Source: Epiperipatus broadwayi (Eukaryota > Onychophora > Udeonychophora > Euonychophora > Peripatidae). From it: 64,000 bases of DNA. Every line of letters starts with the position of its first letter. The first letter of the stretch is position 1. Below the pieces are notes generated by a model. It had not been told where the DNA came from and searched no databases. It saw nothing but the letters and a program-made list of their open reading frames with translations. Shown here in pieces: positions 25,835 to 39,055 of this stretch. The DNA lies in contig JAQFVV010000233.1 of NCBI GenBank assembly GCA_028023455.1, positions 248,001 to 312,000 on the forward strand. Reading direction: 5' to 3'. Both the position numbers and the translations under genes were made by a program.

Positions 25835-26076
25835 TAGATCTTCTGCTATCGAATATTTTTATAATTATAAATAAAAATTTATTTTTGAAAAAACTTTCAT
25901 TCACTTTCATAAACTGACAAATTATTAATATACTTTTTACAAATGAAACTAAATGAATACATTAAAAAATGAATATATTTTTACAGCTGAGTTTGCTAAT
26001 TGACCAATCAAAAGTTGTAAAACTTTAATTCACTTGGCCAATGAAAATTTGAAAAAAAAAAATTTCAAGAAAAAGG
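25835..26076 (+). mobile_element. Detached right end of the TTAA-flanked transposon family
   Basis: About 240 bp aligns with the right end of the element at 47555-49126. Shared blocks are 'tttttgaaaaaac' plus 'ttcattcactttc', 'gaccaatcaaaag' and 'cacttggccaat'. It ends in GAAAAAGGTTAC where the other copy has GAAAGGTTAA, so both stop at the same terminal motif. No matching left end was found upstream, so this looks like an internally deleted or truncated copy. Confidence 0.6.
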
Positions 26077-28845
26077 TTACTAAGCTATTAAAATTATCAA
26101 GAGACCCAGATTGTTTGTGCCACACCAAATAATATATTTTTGAAGAAATATAAAGATAAAAGAAAAGATTGTATCAGCTGCACTGATAAAGTATAATTTA
26201 TGGACAACTGGGTGTCCCAATAACAAAATGTGTGTGATATCATCAAAAGGCTAGCATATATATAGTCTGAAAAATAAGAGTTTGGCAGAATAAGTCTTAT
26301 TGCCTCTTAGAAGCCACTCATCATTATTTTTATATTTGAAGGTTTCTACAGCCACATGGAAGGGTAGAAAGATATTCTGTTGAATGGACCCAATGACTGA
26401 TCCCAAGGAACTCTATGCACATCAGAAGAGTTAAAACCTAAAAGGAAAATAACATATAGCATCCTATGGCTGATCTCCAAAGTCCAAAGAAGACTTCAAA
26501 CTTTTGTTATTGTTTCCATATGCTGTTGCTGAATTCAAATAAAAACACAAAGCAAAGATCGTGAAATTTGTATAAAAAGCAAAAATATCCATTTGTCTAT
26601 AGAAATAATCACACCCAGAGCAGAAGAAACCATACCAGTGTTAAAATGGTCCCTAAAGAAACACAATTTATGTCATAGCATCATCATCATTGCAGTAAAG
26701 CAGAAGAATTACAAGCCTAAACTTATAGAACTTGTCCAGTAAAATCTACACATTTGAATAAGGTATGTTGCTGAATTCAAATTCTCCATCTTAAACAAGC
26801 TGACTTCAAAATGAAACTCATTGGACTCATTGAAACTGTCTCTACATCGAAAATAAAAGAAAAACTTGGTAATATCAATTTTAATTGTTTTCTCAATGAC
26901 TATTAACAATTATCTTTTAAATAAATCCATTTATCTCTCTCTCTCAACAATGTATTAAAAATAAGAATCAATTATTAGAAAAGGTTTTTCAATAATTGTG
27001 AATATTGACTTTATTAGTATAATGTGTATTATTTGATTACCATTACAAGTAACCATTTATATATGTAAATTTTTTCCATAAATGTCTTGCTATTATGTAT
27101 TACTTCACGTATTATAGGAAATGTATTATTTTATCATATATAAAGGTTGAATATAAGATTTATTAATGGGAAGTAATATATACACATATACCTAGTGATA
27201 CAAATATGCCTACCTGAATACGTGTTGGGAATAAATGTACAAATCGATAAGAGAGAAATTTAGTATAATGAGAGATAGATTTTTGAGTAGTTATTAACCT
27301 AGATTAATGGAAATTGTGATAAAATAATTTGAAATAGATTTCTTTAGATATTCTTATCTTTATAACTCAACTAACTTTTCTCTACTTATTTCTCGATTAT
27401 TATTTTCTAAGATTATAGATATAAAAATGTATGTTATATGCAATATGCTAGTATATGCATGTATTGGGTATTTATTTTAAAATTAAAATGTTTCTATGAT
27501 ATAGGATTTCTATTCACCCACTAAAGATATGAACATACACATACAAAGCTATATAATATTAACGATTGAGTTTAAGTTTCATTATAGGGAAGGGGGGAAG
27601 ACTTTTGGTTGTTGTTGTTCTTCTTCTTCTTATCATCATCATCATCAACATCATCATCATCATTATTATTATTATTATTATTATTATTTGAATGTAACTA
27701 ATTTTATTATTAATTATGCAAATTTTCTATTTGTATATTGATTAACCAATAACAAATTTTAATTTGTTTTTATTAAAAGAGGTTTATATATTTCTTTTTA
27801 ATCATTGTCTTGTGAGGTTAGTTTGGTCATTATCATCACTGATGAATTTCAATCATTAAAACATAGTTTAAATATAACAAAATTGTGGTAAATAATTATA
27901 CGTTGATAAAAGATAAGATTTGTGTTGTGAGTTAGACATAAAGCTGTGGCCGGAAGCATCGCTATCATCATCATCATCTTATTAATTAATAAATAGTCTA
28001 AATATAATTAATGGCTATATATAAATAATGGTTCTCATGGTGTTTGTTTGTTATTTGTGAGCCATCCTAAAAGATAATGACTACCATCCAAGATCGTTCA
28101 AGATTTACTGAATCACCATTAATAATCTGTAGTATTAAATATGAGCTAGAAAAACTTCTAATATTATTAACTATGAACTTGAAAGAGTTATATGATAATT
28201 TATTTGCACAACTCGAGAATAATGATGTTTTTTCCTTAATACAACTGCAAATGATACGATTATAAAATGGAAATCCTACATACTGTTAAAAATAATGTAC
28301 CAATTGAGGTTCAAACCAGGTACCATTATAAGTAGGTATCTAAGGTAACTTTATCTAGGTTTAGATAACCTAGCGGGGCCCAGATATATAGATATGAGAA
28401 AGCATTGAATAGAAAAGAATGGTTAGTTGCAGAGTAGTTTGTACTATTGGAGTGTAAAATTGCTTGCTTGGTTATTGGTAATAGATCTAAATCAATTAAT
28501 CTGCTGCTAATGACTACCCCAATGAGGAGTAATAAGGAAATGGATTTTGTCTAGATTAATTTCATATTCAGTTACAAACGCCATCCAAATCTAAGGGTTA
28601 TTGAATAAGGGCATGATTGTACATTCAGTTATAAATGATCTAGATATTTTCATTCTGTTACAATATATATAAAATTAAAGAGGACTAATAATAAAATTAT
28701 GATAAATAATCTAAATACTTACAAACATTATAAAAGTAAAATGAATGAATTATATAATACCTAACAATTATACAGTATGCATAAAATATACACTATATAA
28801 AAATATATACTTTATATTTGTGTATAAAGCTTTTTATATAATGAT
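26077..28845. other. No gene supported; microsatellites
   Basis: The stretch 26.3-26.9 kb is less AT-rich; the minus frame at 26709-26909 (66 codons) has no recognised motif. A compound TTC/ATC/ATT trinucleotide run lies at 27608-27690. A 'ggttcaaaccaggtacc' near 28307 resembles a B box on the minus strand and 'tctgttacaatatatata' at about 28655 is another copy of the common AT-tail junction, so 28.3-28.67 kb may be a SINE relic. Confidence 0.4.
27608..27690. repeat. Compound trinucleotide microsatellite (TTC)n(ATC)n(ATT)n
   Basis: GTT, TTC, ATC and ATT repeats in immediate succession; the histidine/tyrosine-rich frame over it is a translation of this repeat. Confidence 0.95.
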
Positions 28846-28879
28846 ATATTCATCATCATCATTAACCATTATGAATCCA

Positions 28880-29389
28880 CTGCAGAATGAAGGTCTGTTC
28901 AAGTTCAATCCATCTTCTCTGATCTTTAGCTTCTCTTCTCCACATCACTCCTGCACTTTCTTATTACATCTATCCATCTCACATATGGTCTCTTTCTGGG
29001 TTTTTACAATCTCTTGGAATCCAGTTTAAGATTTCAATTATTCATCTATTACCATCTCTTCTAGCAATATGTCCAGCCCAACTCCATTTCAATCTTTTAA
29101 TTTTTTCAGAGGTCAGTAACACCTGTTGTTCTCTTACCCATATATTGAGTTTCCAATCTCTTATTATTATTCCCAACATACATCTCTCCATACTTCTTTG
29201 AGTGGTCTGAAGTCTCTGTAGTGCTCTCCTATTAAGTGTCCAAGTCTCAGATCCGTAAGTAAGAACTGGTAAAACATATTTATTAAAAACCTTCCTTTTA
29301 AAACACATAAGCATATTTCCTTTTAATATCAAGTTATTTCTACCAAAAGCACTCCAACCAAGTTTAATTCTATGATTAATTTCATTCAT
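28880..29389 (-). pseudogene. RTE C-terminal region remnant
   Basis: The 115-codon frame 29042-29389 contains L-G-W-S-A-F-G-R, L-P-V-L-T-Y-G-S-E-T-W-T-L and L-K-W-S-W-A-G-H-I-A-R-R, blocks that follow the RT domain in RTE-type elements. Downstream of its stop, the same strand still reads as the W-R-R-E-A-K-D-Q-R-R-W tail in another frame, ending just before the ATG-triplet 3' tail. Confidence 0.85.
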
Positions 29390-29559
29390 TATGTTTCAAC
29401 CTGCATTAATAATCTGACCAAGGTATTTGTAGCTGTTAACTTCTTCTAACTCATCATAATCAATCTTTATTCTCATATTTTGAGAAAATCCAATAAACAT
29501 TACTTTACTCTTTTTAACATGTATCTTTAGTCCTACTTTCATCTGACAACTCCTGTAAC

Positions 29560-30535
29560 ATTTCCTGCAGCTCTAAAGCATTATTTGCAAAAACAACTAC
29601 ATATTCTGCAAAATGTAAATGACTTAAATAATCTCCATTTACTTTCACTCCTTTAGCTTCCCATTTTAATCCACAAAATACTTCTTGCAGCACTGCTGTA
29701 AAAAGTTGGGAGATATGGAGTCACCCTGTCTTACACCCTTCTCAATGTTGACTTTCCTAGTATCATATTATACAATCTAATTGTTGCTGTTGCATTTTTA
29801 CAAATATTCTTTAAAATATGACAATATCCTGGATCTATACCTTTATGATCCAATGCTTTAATCACTGAAGAAATGTTTAAAAGAATCAAATGCCTTTTCA
29901 TAATCTACAAATCCAAAGCATTATGGCAACTCATATTCATTTGTCCTTTCTATAACTTCTCTCAATACTTGGATATGATCTACTGTACTAAAACCACTTT
30001 TAAATCCAGATTGTTCTCTTGGTTGATAGAAATCCAATGTTATCTGTAGTGGAGTTGTAATTACCTTAGTAAAAAGTTTGTATAAAACTGATAAAAGGCT
30101 GATAAGTCTGTAATTTCTAATATTTTCTTTATTACCTTTTTTAAATATAAATATTAATACTGCATTCTTCCAAGCATCTGGTACATCTATATCATTTTGA
30201 CATAACTTTGCTAAAAAAAATTCTATTTCTTCACCTGCTTCTTTTAATATGTCAATTATAATTCCATCATTACCTGGAGCCTTTCCTTTCTTCATAAATT
30301 TAATTTCATGTCTCACTTCTTTATTAGTATATAATTCTTGATAGAAGTCTTCTACACATTTCATATCATCTCTCTTTTTAGTAATAATTCCATCTTTTTT
30401 TCTTATTCCAGATATAAATTTCCTACCAATACCAAAATGTTGTTTCATACTCTTGTGACTTTTAGTCTCTTCTACAGCTTTCCTCGCTAGTTCACAGTTA
30501 TACTTTCTTATATCATTTTCAACTCTTTTCTGCAC
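29560..30535 (-). pseudogene. RTE reverse transcriptase domain remnant
   Basis: A 204-codon frame (29921-30535) carries the RT N-terminal half: G-K-A-P-G-N-D-G-I near the middle, then W-K-N-A-V-L-I-F-I-F-K-K-G, N-Y-R-L-I-S-L-L and Q-S-G-F-K-S-G-F-S-T-V-D-H-I, all standard RTE RT blocks (NYRPISLL and EQAGFRxGxSTxDHI in intact relatives). A stop follows at 29918. Immediately after it F-V-D-Y-E-K-A-F-D-S (29886-29915) is motif A. Further on, V-R-Q-G-D-S-I-S-P is motif B. At 29601-29612 motif C reads F-A-E-Y instead of F-A-D-D, so both catalytic Asp residues are lost. Confidence 0.85.
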
Positions 30536-30864
30536 CTTTTTACAAAATTTGAGATATTCAATCCTTTTACATGGATCATATTTCTTCTTTTCTTATAAAT
30601 TCTCTAGTCTCAATAGAAATTTTTTTGGTCAATTACTGCTTTTTTCTACCAGCTATCTTTGTTGCAGTTTTTAAAAGTGTATTAGTTATTTTCTTATTAA
30701 TTTCATTCAAACCTGAATCATGTTCAAAATCAATTAGTACTTGAAACTGATTTGTAGGTTCTAATTTAAATTCATTAGAATGTTTGTGAAGATTAGGAAT
30801 ATTAACTGTAAATATTACTTTTCTTAATAATTTTTGTCTCTCTAGTTTTGCATTAACACATATC

Positions 30865-31300
30865 TTACATCTTACTTAGTCGATAATCACTTCCTGTGCT
30901 AAATTTATTCAGAGCATTACAATCTTGAAATATGTATTTTCTGTTAGTCAAAATATAATCCAATTCAGGTGTACCTTCATTTCGACTTCCATGTCCATTT
31001 CCTGTTAACATTTTTCTCAAAAAAAGAATTCTTAATATAAAGTTTTTCCTTTTCTGCAAACTCCACAAGTCTATGTCCTCTCTCATTTCTATTACCATAA
31101 CTAAAATTACCTACATCACTTTCATCTTTCTTTGTTTACCAATTCTAGAATTAAAGCCTCCCATAACAATTTTAAAATGTTCTTTACTCTGATCAAAAGC
31201 CTTTTGGACATCCATATAAAAATCTTCTACTACTTCATCACCATGGTCTTTCTTCTCAGTACAAGTTCAAGTTCTCATAGTGAATGATATATTATTTACT
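30865..31300 (-). pseudogene. RTE endonuclease domain remnant
   Basis: The frame at 30865-31098 reads, in order, R-N-E-G-T-P-E-L-D-Y-I-L-T-N-R and then K-F-S-T-G-S-D-Y-R-L. These are the E-(I/L)-D-Y-I-L-T and G-S-D-H-R-L blocks of the RTE endonuclease, with the catalytic His replaced by Tyr. Upstream on the same strand, near 31150-31170, V-M-G-G-F-N-S-R-I-G matches the G-D-F-N block with the catalytic Asp changed to Gly. The D-H-G-D-E-V-V-E-D-F-Y segment near 31215-31250 precedes it as expected. Two active-site changes and a frameshift show this is dead. Confidence 0.8.
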
Positions 31301-31310
31301 TATAATTTGT

Positions 31311-34300
31311 ATAAAAAACAGCATAATGGATTATATTTATTTTCAAATAATTCATTTTTTTAATCTTAACTCCCTTCATGTTCTACAGTACATTCCATCA
31401 CATCTTTTATAATCTCTCTACCATTTAAGTTTAATTTGTTTTCTATTTCATAATTCACTCAATAAACAATCTGTTTTAATTTACACTATTCTATTTCAAC
31501 ATTGCAAGTTCTAGGTTTCGAATTTATCTTTTTCATTCTTTTCCAAATAGAGCAATTTTTTTTTCAAATTCAGCTTTGTAATCATGTATTTCATAATAAA
31601 GACATACTCCAAATAAAACCTTCAACAAGTTTTTATTTTATTTTTAATTTCCAATTTTAACAATCTCGAAATAACATCCTGCTCATTAAATTAAAAGCTG
31701 TTTAACTAATATTCTAACACATACATAATATATTTTTATATAATTAATTTGGCTATATATTTCAAGTCCCTAGATGTATAGACAAATATACATTTATTAA
31801 ATTAATTAAAGCCACATAAATGTATTTTAAAAAAGTACAATACTTATATGTATAAAGAAAAGAAGATTGCTTTTAAGTCAATGTAAAATCTTCCACATCT
31901 CTGATAGTTTTGAATTAAGTAATAATATTAAGTAATAGTATTATTTTTTTTTCCTTTTAGTCATCCCGACCCCCCCCCACACACACACACCGGTTCTTTA
32001 ATGGCCAAAAGCGATTGCTTAAGGCTATCTTGTGAAGTATCCGTTTTCAAATATATATAAAAAATTGAGAATGTACATAAAATGTATATTAATAATTGGA
32101 AGATCTTTACAAATGAATGAAAACAATATATATTTTATTAAAAGTAGACAGTATTGTTTTAGCAATTTTTCTTTCAAGTATTCAGCCGCCAGCATTAAAA
32201 AATATAATCTATATAGTATTTTTAAAAAAGAACATTTAGCTCCATATTAGAACCATTTGACCCTCATTAATCGAATCATCTTCCATCTTCACCTTACCAT
32301 TTCAAACACAAATTTCAGATTGTCAAAGGTAAAAAGAAGAGGGGGAGGGGGCTTTAAATCTCAGTTGTTATTTTTTATTCAGCCTTTGGATTTTTATAAC
32401 ACAGCTTAATATTTGAAGGAAAAACTCAGTTAATATTTATATGAAAATCTTAGTGGCAGATTGCTTTCACAACAGTTAGATGGATAGCCATTACGTTATT
32501 AGTCCTGTAAGATCAAAGCCTAATGCAGACATTCAGCTGATTCAAACAACCTGAAAAGATAGGGATTGCATTACACTAGTACAGGTGACAGAAAAAAAAA
32601 TACAGAAGAAAAATGAAACTATTCATGTCAGGAATTCACTTTAATGAGGCTGTAAAATACAAGAGAGTTTAAGAGTGAAATGTTTATGATCTTTGTTCGT
32701 CTCTTATTAGGAGAACAAGGGGAGGGGTTGTTAATAAGATATGCAAAAGCCAAACACTACAAAAGCAGTCATTATGCCTGCAATAGCGGCTCAAATTCTT
32801 TTTTAGAAAGAGCTCAATTTTATTATTACTTTTTTTTCTTTATATATATAAAAGGTATTAGTGAGGCTCAGTTTACAAAGAAAATAAAAATGTAAGAAAT
32901 CAAAGCAGAAATAGAGTGAAAAAAAAAATCAACTTCAGTAGCAATTAATTCTAAAAGTTTTTTGCTTAATGAGGAAATTAAAAAGGACAAAAAAATATAT
33001 AAAAGTAATAATAACAGAGAAAAACGGAGTATATAAAAAAATCATAGATTAATTTTTATATTTATAGAGATTAGCGTATTATACATTATAAGAAAGTAGA
33101 AAATTTGATAAAAACAAGATGTGATAATAGTAAATAATAATATAGTATTTTTTAATATTACTCATGTATGCATGTTCTTTGTCGAAGTCAGAAAAGCTAT
33201 TGAGTGTTATCATTTTAATAATTACGATGCATTATAAGTTACAATAAGATCGTTATATCATTAAAATACAATGCTTACAGTAACAATAAAAGTAAATTAA
33301 TTATTGCCTTCTTTGCTAAAGATTAGTCCATTTCTAAAAACCTCAATTGCTTTTAGTTATAAAGTTTTAGAATAACAGTTTGTCTAGGCCTTGAATTTGG
33401 TATTTTATATTTACGTAGGTTCTTATTGTAGCTTTGTTTCCGGAGTGATCACCCCATTCCTCAACAATGGTAATGGAGTTCATTAGTGGCTTCCTAGTTT
33501 CTTTTGGCAGCTATTTGTTCTTCTAGTCTGGGTTGGCACATATCTTGTTTGCAATAATGTCTATATTTATAGGCATGAATCTTAGGTTTTTACTACATAT
33601 CAGATATCCAAATGAACAACCCTCTGTAGCTCAGCAGTGCATGGTAATGTTTACATGTCCATGAATATTTCTATACATTTCTGATTGATGACCAGGAAAC
33701 TTTGGATAACAAACTGGCAATAGAATAAATAATCAATGGTGCACTACTGACTTAACTGACAGCAAAAATTAAGCAAATTTTATAGACTTGTCACGAAAAA
33801 ACTTGTCAGAAGAATAAAACAATACAAAATTTCTAACTTTTGTACCTCTGCTAACCATTGTGACCACCCATGTTAATAATTAGTTTTCCAAATTCTTTTA
33901 CTTAGTTAATCTTGTTTTCTAAATTTTTAATTACTATTTCATCAAACCTTATTATCTAATCAGTAGGATACACTAAATTTTCATAAAAACAGATTCCTTC
34001 TGATCAGATAATTTACACATATTTGAGATCTTTAATTAGATCGCTAATGACCTAGTTTCAATTATTGTTTATACAATGAAATTCTTTCCAACCTAACTTT
34101 ATAGTTACTTTTAAATAGCTACATTTATAATTTATTCTTTAGGTTTTTTTTATAATCAATTGAAATTCTTTTTGTTTGTTTTTTAAATTAAGAGAGAGCA
34201 GATAAGTGTTCTTTTAAATAGTAATTAAAAAAAATTCTACATTTATCCTGCTCTTTGATTTTATTTTTAAAAAAATAAATTTATATTTTTTTCCTAATAA

Positions 34301-34700
34301 ATCAAATTGTCTCCTTTTTTTTTTTCTTTTTTTTTGAAAAAAATTTTTTTTTGTTTTCGGCTTCCTTTATTTTTAAAATCTTTTATGTAACACATATAGA
34401 CGTATGTGTTACAATATATACTGATATAATCAACTCTAAAGATGGAGTCTTCCAATTCTTACAATATATAAGAATGCACTAATATATTTTTATAGTTAGA
34501 CATATATTTGCACATTGTCCAATGCTTGCTTAATATGCATTGATAATATATCACAACTTGTGTATCAATATTCAAACAACAAACATAAATTTATGTGTAT
34601 TTTGCAATGGTTTGGTATCAATAATACATTGTTTAACATTACAAAGTGTTCATATTAGTGACTAATAAAACCCACTAACGAAATGTAATATAATATTAAT
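31311..34700. other. No gene supported
   Basis: The first 200 bases may be the worn N-terminal part of the RTE endonuclease. A C-run followed by (CA)n occurs at 31967-31991. The 33.40-33.70 kb stretch is clearly less AT-rich and holds no motif that I recognise; it may be a repeat relic. 'tgtgttacaatatata' at about 34406 is another copy of the AT-tail junction. The plus frame at 32680-32895 is not convincing. Confidence 0.4.
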
Positions 34701-34879
34701 AATTAATGATTTCAGTGTTATGATTGTAATAGTTGTATATATGTGTATTTGTCATATAAATCTTCATTTAATGAAAAATAATTTGTTGTATAAATTGTTC
34801 ACTCTAAGCTTTCATTGTAGTCCAAGTTATTGTATGAATAATTCTGCTATGTATATTGATATATTTTTAAATATAAATT

Positions 34880-35340
34880 ACTGTATGTATGTGCATACAT
34901 GTCATTACATAAATAATAAGTGTAATAATGTTCAAGGTCAAATAGGTTTATAAGTAATCACTAAAACCAGTCAATACTTATTTAGACACTTCCATTATCA
35001 AAAACAATTTCATACTGTTGTCAAGACAACTTATATTTAAACATAAAGATGGAATCCCACTTTTATTTATGGTCCAATATACTAATATAGTCACTAAAGA
35101 CTGCAACTTGATCTCAGAAACTGAAATTATTGATACAAAAAAGTTTAAATAAACATTTTTAAAAAGATAAATATAACATGTTCTTAATTAAATAGAAGTT
35201 GCCTTAACAACAGCTTGAAATTGTTATTGACATTGGCTAAATGTTGATTGGTTTTAATGATATCATTACATGTATTTATTTACATGTGTAAATTTTAATA
35301 TCAATGTCTAATAAAAATACACCTATTCTATATTAATTGA
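34880..35340. repeat. Inverted pair of the 330-bp repeat
   Basis: From about 34885 to 35175 the sequence is the reverse complement of the 330-bp unit found at 49.13-50.26 kb (for example 'aaaaccagtcaatactt', 'gatggaatcccac', 'gactgcaacttgatc'). From about 35195 to 35340 a second, partial copy runs in the direct orientation ('agaagttgccttaacaacag', 'gttgattggttttaatgat'). The family is therefore dispersed and not confined to the tandem array. Confidence 0.75.
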
Positions 35341-37440
35341 TTATTGAAGTAACAATCAATTATTTGAAAGAAAAAAATAGATAGAAAACTTCATTTTGGT
35401 CTATAATTATATCCATAATACTGTTAATTCAATCTTCAATTTATCTTATTTAGAAATAAGGAATGAAAATGGACCTTCAAAAGATAGAAATATTTTAATT
35501 ATTATATGAGATAAAAAAAATGGCTAAAATATCTATTTTGGGAATTTAATTACACTAGTAATCTCTTAATTTTCGTATTAAAAATCTTTATCAAACAAAC
35601 AAATTCATTAATGATTTAATGAAATGAAACAACAGTGATCACATCGTGATTGAAGGAGAGTAAATAATATTGTGATGAAAAATAATATATATATTTCATT
35701 GGTATATAAATTAAAAAAATGTATAAAAAAGAAATTTTATTTAATTTAAAAATGTGATATCTTTGATATTTTTAAAATATTTCATTATTATTATTTAAAA
35801 ATATTATGCACTTTTTATATAAATAAAAGTTTATTCATTTGAATTATAATTTAAATAGAAAGTCAAATGTTGAATTTAAAATATTAATTGTAAAGAACTA
35901 GATATAATCATTTTTATTAAATATTCTAAATTAAATAAACAGCAGAATCATTTATTATTCTGTTGGCAATTAATTACCAAGATATATAAAAAAAACTATT
36001 TGATCACATGAACAAGAGATTGTAATGCTTTGAATTGAAATAAAAAACATTGAATTTTAAACATTCAAAATGAATTTGTAAATAGTTTTCATCCCATAAA
36101 TTTGGAAATTCAAAACTCAAATGAATAAGCTATTATTCCATATCTTCATCTACAATGAATAAAAATACTTTATAACCATCACCTGCTGCAAAAATTTATA
36201 ATTTTCTAGAATTTCATTTAGGCCTATCTTACATCTATATTTTAAATGAAATGCCACAATGGAAGCAAATCATCTGCTAGGATCTTTAAATTAGCTGAAG
36301 GAAAATGGAACTTTTTACTGGTACATAAACTGCTATAACCAAACAAATTATACATCTTTATTTTTTTAAAAATAATAAACTGTTTATCATATAAATATGT
36401 TTGTGCCAATAGTAATTATTCATAACATATCAGTTCTTAAACATTATCCAAATCAATATACTGTTAATAAAATCTTTATTCAAATGAACATTTCAAAATG
36501 TTCTATTGTAATGTTAAAAAAATAATACAGATATGATAAATGACAATTCATTATTTTACTGATGTCATATTTTAATACAGATTACAAAATATATAATCTT
36601 TTTATTTAAAGGTCCTCATATATAATTTTAAATTTATAGATGTTCACTTGCTAATAAATATTTATTTTGTATATGATGGTTTCCCAATGTTGCATGTATT
36701 GACAGTTTGGATATTTTGATCAAATATGTTTCATTTGATATTATTAGTACCAGTTGCAAAATTTCTTATGGCTTCATTTTTTTTTATAAATGACTTAGTT
36801 TGGTAATAAATATTTTTATGAAAGCATGGGTAATGTCATATCTTAATGAGTATGGCTATAATGATGAATTAGTATTTAAAAATTTTAATATGGAATCATA
36901 AATGTAATTGCTCTTGTAATGCTGTAACTTAATACATTATTGTAGCATTGAGTTGATCTTATCTTTAACAAGAATTTCACCCATTACTTAATCTTATAAA
37001 CCTCAGTGTATACTTATTGGATTACTAATTATTATTATGAAGGATATCTTGATTTAGTTTAGCAATATGTTGGATTGTCAATTATGCATACATTAGTTGA
37101 TTTTAACTTATGAATTTTAATATTAGTAGCTATTACAACAACAATATTGTTATTTTATTTTTTTAATTAAATTATTTAATTTGGTAATAAATTATTTTGT
37201 TTATTTTATTATTGACCATTATTTGAGTAATATCTTGAATGATAAAATATTGATATGCCAAATATAATATAGATGAGTGTCAAATGTAATAATGTTGAAT
37301 AAACTTATCTATTTACTTCAAGATTTGTTATTATTTGGAAGAATCCATTTGTGTGTAATTCTGACTTTTCTAGTAAATGTAACTTCTTTCTTTTGTATTC
37401 TGTTTAATATTAATTAACAATAGTCAATAACAATTTGGTA
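35341..37440. other. AT-rich DNA, nothing recognisable
   Basis: No coding frame and no clear repeat structure could be supported here. Confidence 0.5.
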
Positions 37441-37454
37441 TAGGAATCATTTCT

Positions 37455-38455
37455 GTGATGTGATACACTGTGACTTATCCTTATATGGAGTCAAGAATCT
37501 CTCGGCAACTATGTCCAGAAAAACCTGTTAGCCACTTTAACTTCTCTTTTCAGTCTTCACCCTGCTTTCCCATATTCTTCTCTATCCTGCTCCATTCCAT
37601 TTCCACAACATAATCTTTGTCAACTCTTATGACCTTTATATCTAAATCCTCCTTATCTTTTCCCAAACCTAGCATAAAAACCAATAACACACTTTCTATA
37701 TAATCACTTTGTTTATATTTATTCTTCCACAACTGCATTATTTGTACCCTTTCTGCTTTCAGGCATTTACATTCAATTAATAGATGTCTAATATTTTCTA
37801 TGCCTTCCTTACACAACTTGGAGACTAAATCACCCATTTACATGTCTATTCCTTTGTTGCTAAAGATCCCATTCGAGCCTTAACCAGTAAACTACTTTCC
37901 TTGCTATTATCATAAATTTACACCCAATATTCTGTTTACTTCTATATATATTTAAACTCTTTTTACTCTCCATACTAATTCTCCATCTCTCCAACTCCCT
38001 ATTCTTTATTAATCCATCTATTCTTCTATCCCATTCCTTAACACTATAACACTCAACAATTCTCCTAACACGATCATCCCATCTTTTGTATAAGTATACT
38101 GATATAAATTCTTTATCCAAATCTTCTGTATATTGCATTACCTTTCTCACCCATCTTGTTGCCTGACTTTTATTCATAACCCAATTCAATACTATTTTGG
38201 CTATACTTTTATTATCCATAAACTGCAATTTACTGAACATTTTCATTTTGCTTTTTGCATCTCTCATGTAAAAATTTGACCATCTCATTTCTCCTTGAAT
38301 TGCCTCCTTTGCTGTCTACACATCTGCATATAATGCATGTCTTCCTAATCTCTTTGTACTTTTTCTAAATAATCTAATACCCCTTTACTAACCCATAATG
38401 CATCATTACCATAAGTTAACCTTGCTATTGCCACTCCCATCTGTAAAGTTATATA
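37455..38455 (-). mobile_element. LINE 3' end, copy A (RT C-terminal region and Cys/His knuckle)
   Basis: The minus strand reads, from high to low coordinate: a frame with M-G-V-A-I-A-R-L-T-Y-G-N-D-A-L-W near 38395-38440, then R-L-G-R-H-A-L-Y-A-D-V in another frame, A-I-Q-G-E-M-R-W-S-N-F at the start of the 142-codon frame 37860-38288, and a Cys/His knuckle in the 95-codon frame 37550-37837 (C-K-E-G-I-E-N-I-R-H-L-L-I-E-C). The A-I-x-G-(E/D)-M-x-W-S block and a C-x2-C-x8-H-x4-C knuckle are typical of the tail of non-LTR ORF2 proteins. Here the first Cys is Ser. Frameshifts make it inactive. Copy B lies at 47.66-48.33 kb. Clade not determined. Confidence 0.75.
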
Positions 38456-39055
38456 TAGAACTATTTATCCATGACAAATCATTAAAATCAGTCAACACTT
38501 ATATATATAAGCAGATAATAAATTAAGCTGTCTCTTCTATTGCTTCACAATCTCAAAGCAGATCATTAAGAAGATAACCCAAGAATGGCCACTAGATAAC
38601 TGCTGAAAAAACTATCAGAAAAATAAAAAAACACTTGTGTTTAGCAATATTTGTTAATGTCAGACTGCTTTTTAAATTTTAATAACTAGTTAAAGATAAT
38701 AATCAGAATCATTATTGTAATAATGACAATTAGATGCATTATTAAAAAAAAACTATATTATGCCAGTCAGACTTTGAATCTTGCTATTGAAAATAATCAC
38801 CAGCTGCATTCATAAAGAGAATGAGGAGAAATGACAATATTGTATCTATTCATGATGAGAAGACTCCTCTTTGCCTAACATTAGAATCAAAGACAAGAAC
38901 AAATTGTTTTGTTGAAGAACTAATTAAAAATCATAACTATGTGTTTGTTTGGTATCATGGGATAAATAGATCACCAATCAATTCACATTCAAAAGTGAAA
39001 AAGTTTATTCTATCATTAGAAACTGTAGACAGTCTTAATGTATATCAAAAGTTTA
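38456..39055 (+). other. Fragment of the 330-bp repeat, then unclassified DNA
   Basis: 'aatcattaaaatcagtcaac' at about 38476-38495 is the reverse complement of the 'gttgactggttttaatgatt' block of the 330-bp repeat, directly beside the 5' end of LINE copy A. An 81-codon plus frame at 38821-39066 has no recognised motif; its length is only marginally above chance for this composition. Confidence 0.4.

Larger units (their letters stand above)
28850..31310 (-). mobile_element. RTE-clade LINE, 5'-truncated and inactive
   Basis: A non-LTR retrotransposon on the minus strand, its 3' end at about 28850 and its recognisable 5' limit at about 31310. In order on the minus strand it shows APE-type endonuclease, reverse transcriptase and the C-terminal region. 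It ends in a short run of ATG/GAT triplets (plus strand 'tcatcatcatcattaacc'), and trinucleotide 3' tails are usual for RTE elements. The best match in my knowledge is the group often annotated as 'endonuclease-reverse transcriptase' in animal genomes. Several frameshifts and stops, and a changed catalytic motif, make it non-functional. Sequence above 31310 may be a more decayed N-terminal part of the endonuclease. Confidence 0.85.

Noticed and set aside
27529-27741. His/Tyr-rich small protein
   Set aside because: It is encoded by the compound trinucleotide microsatellite.
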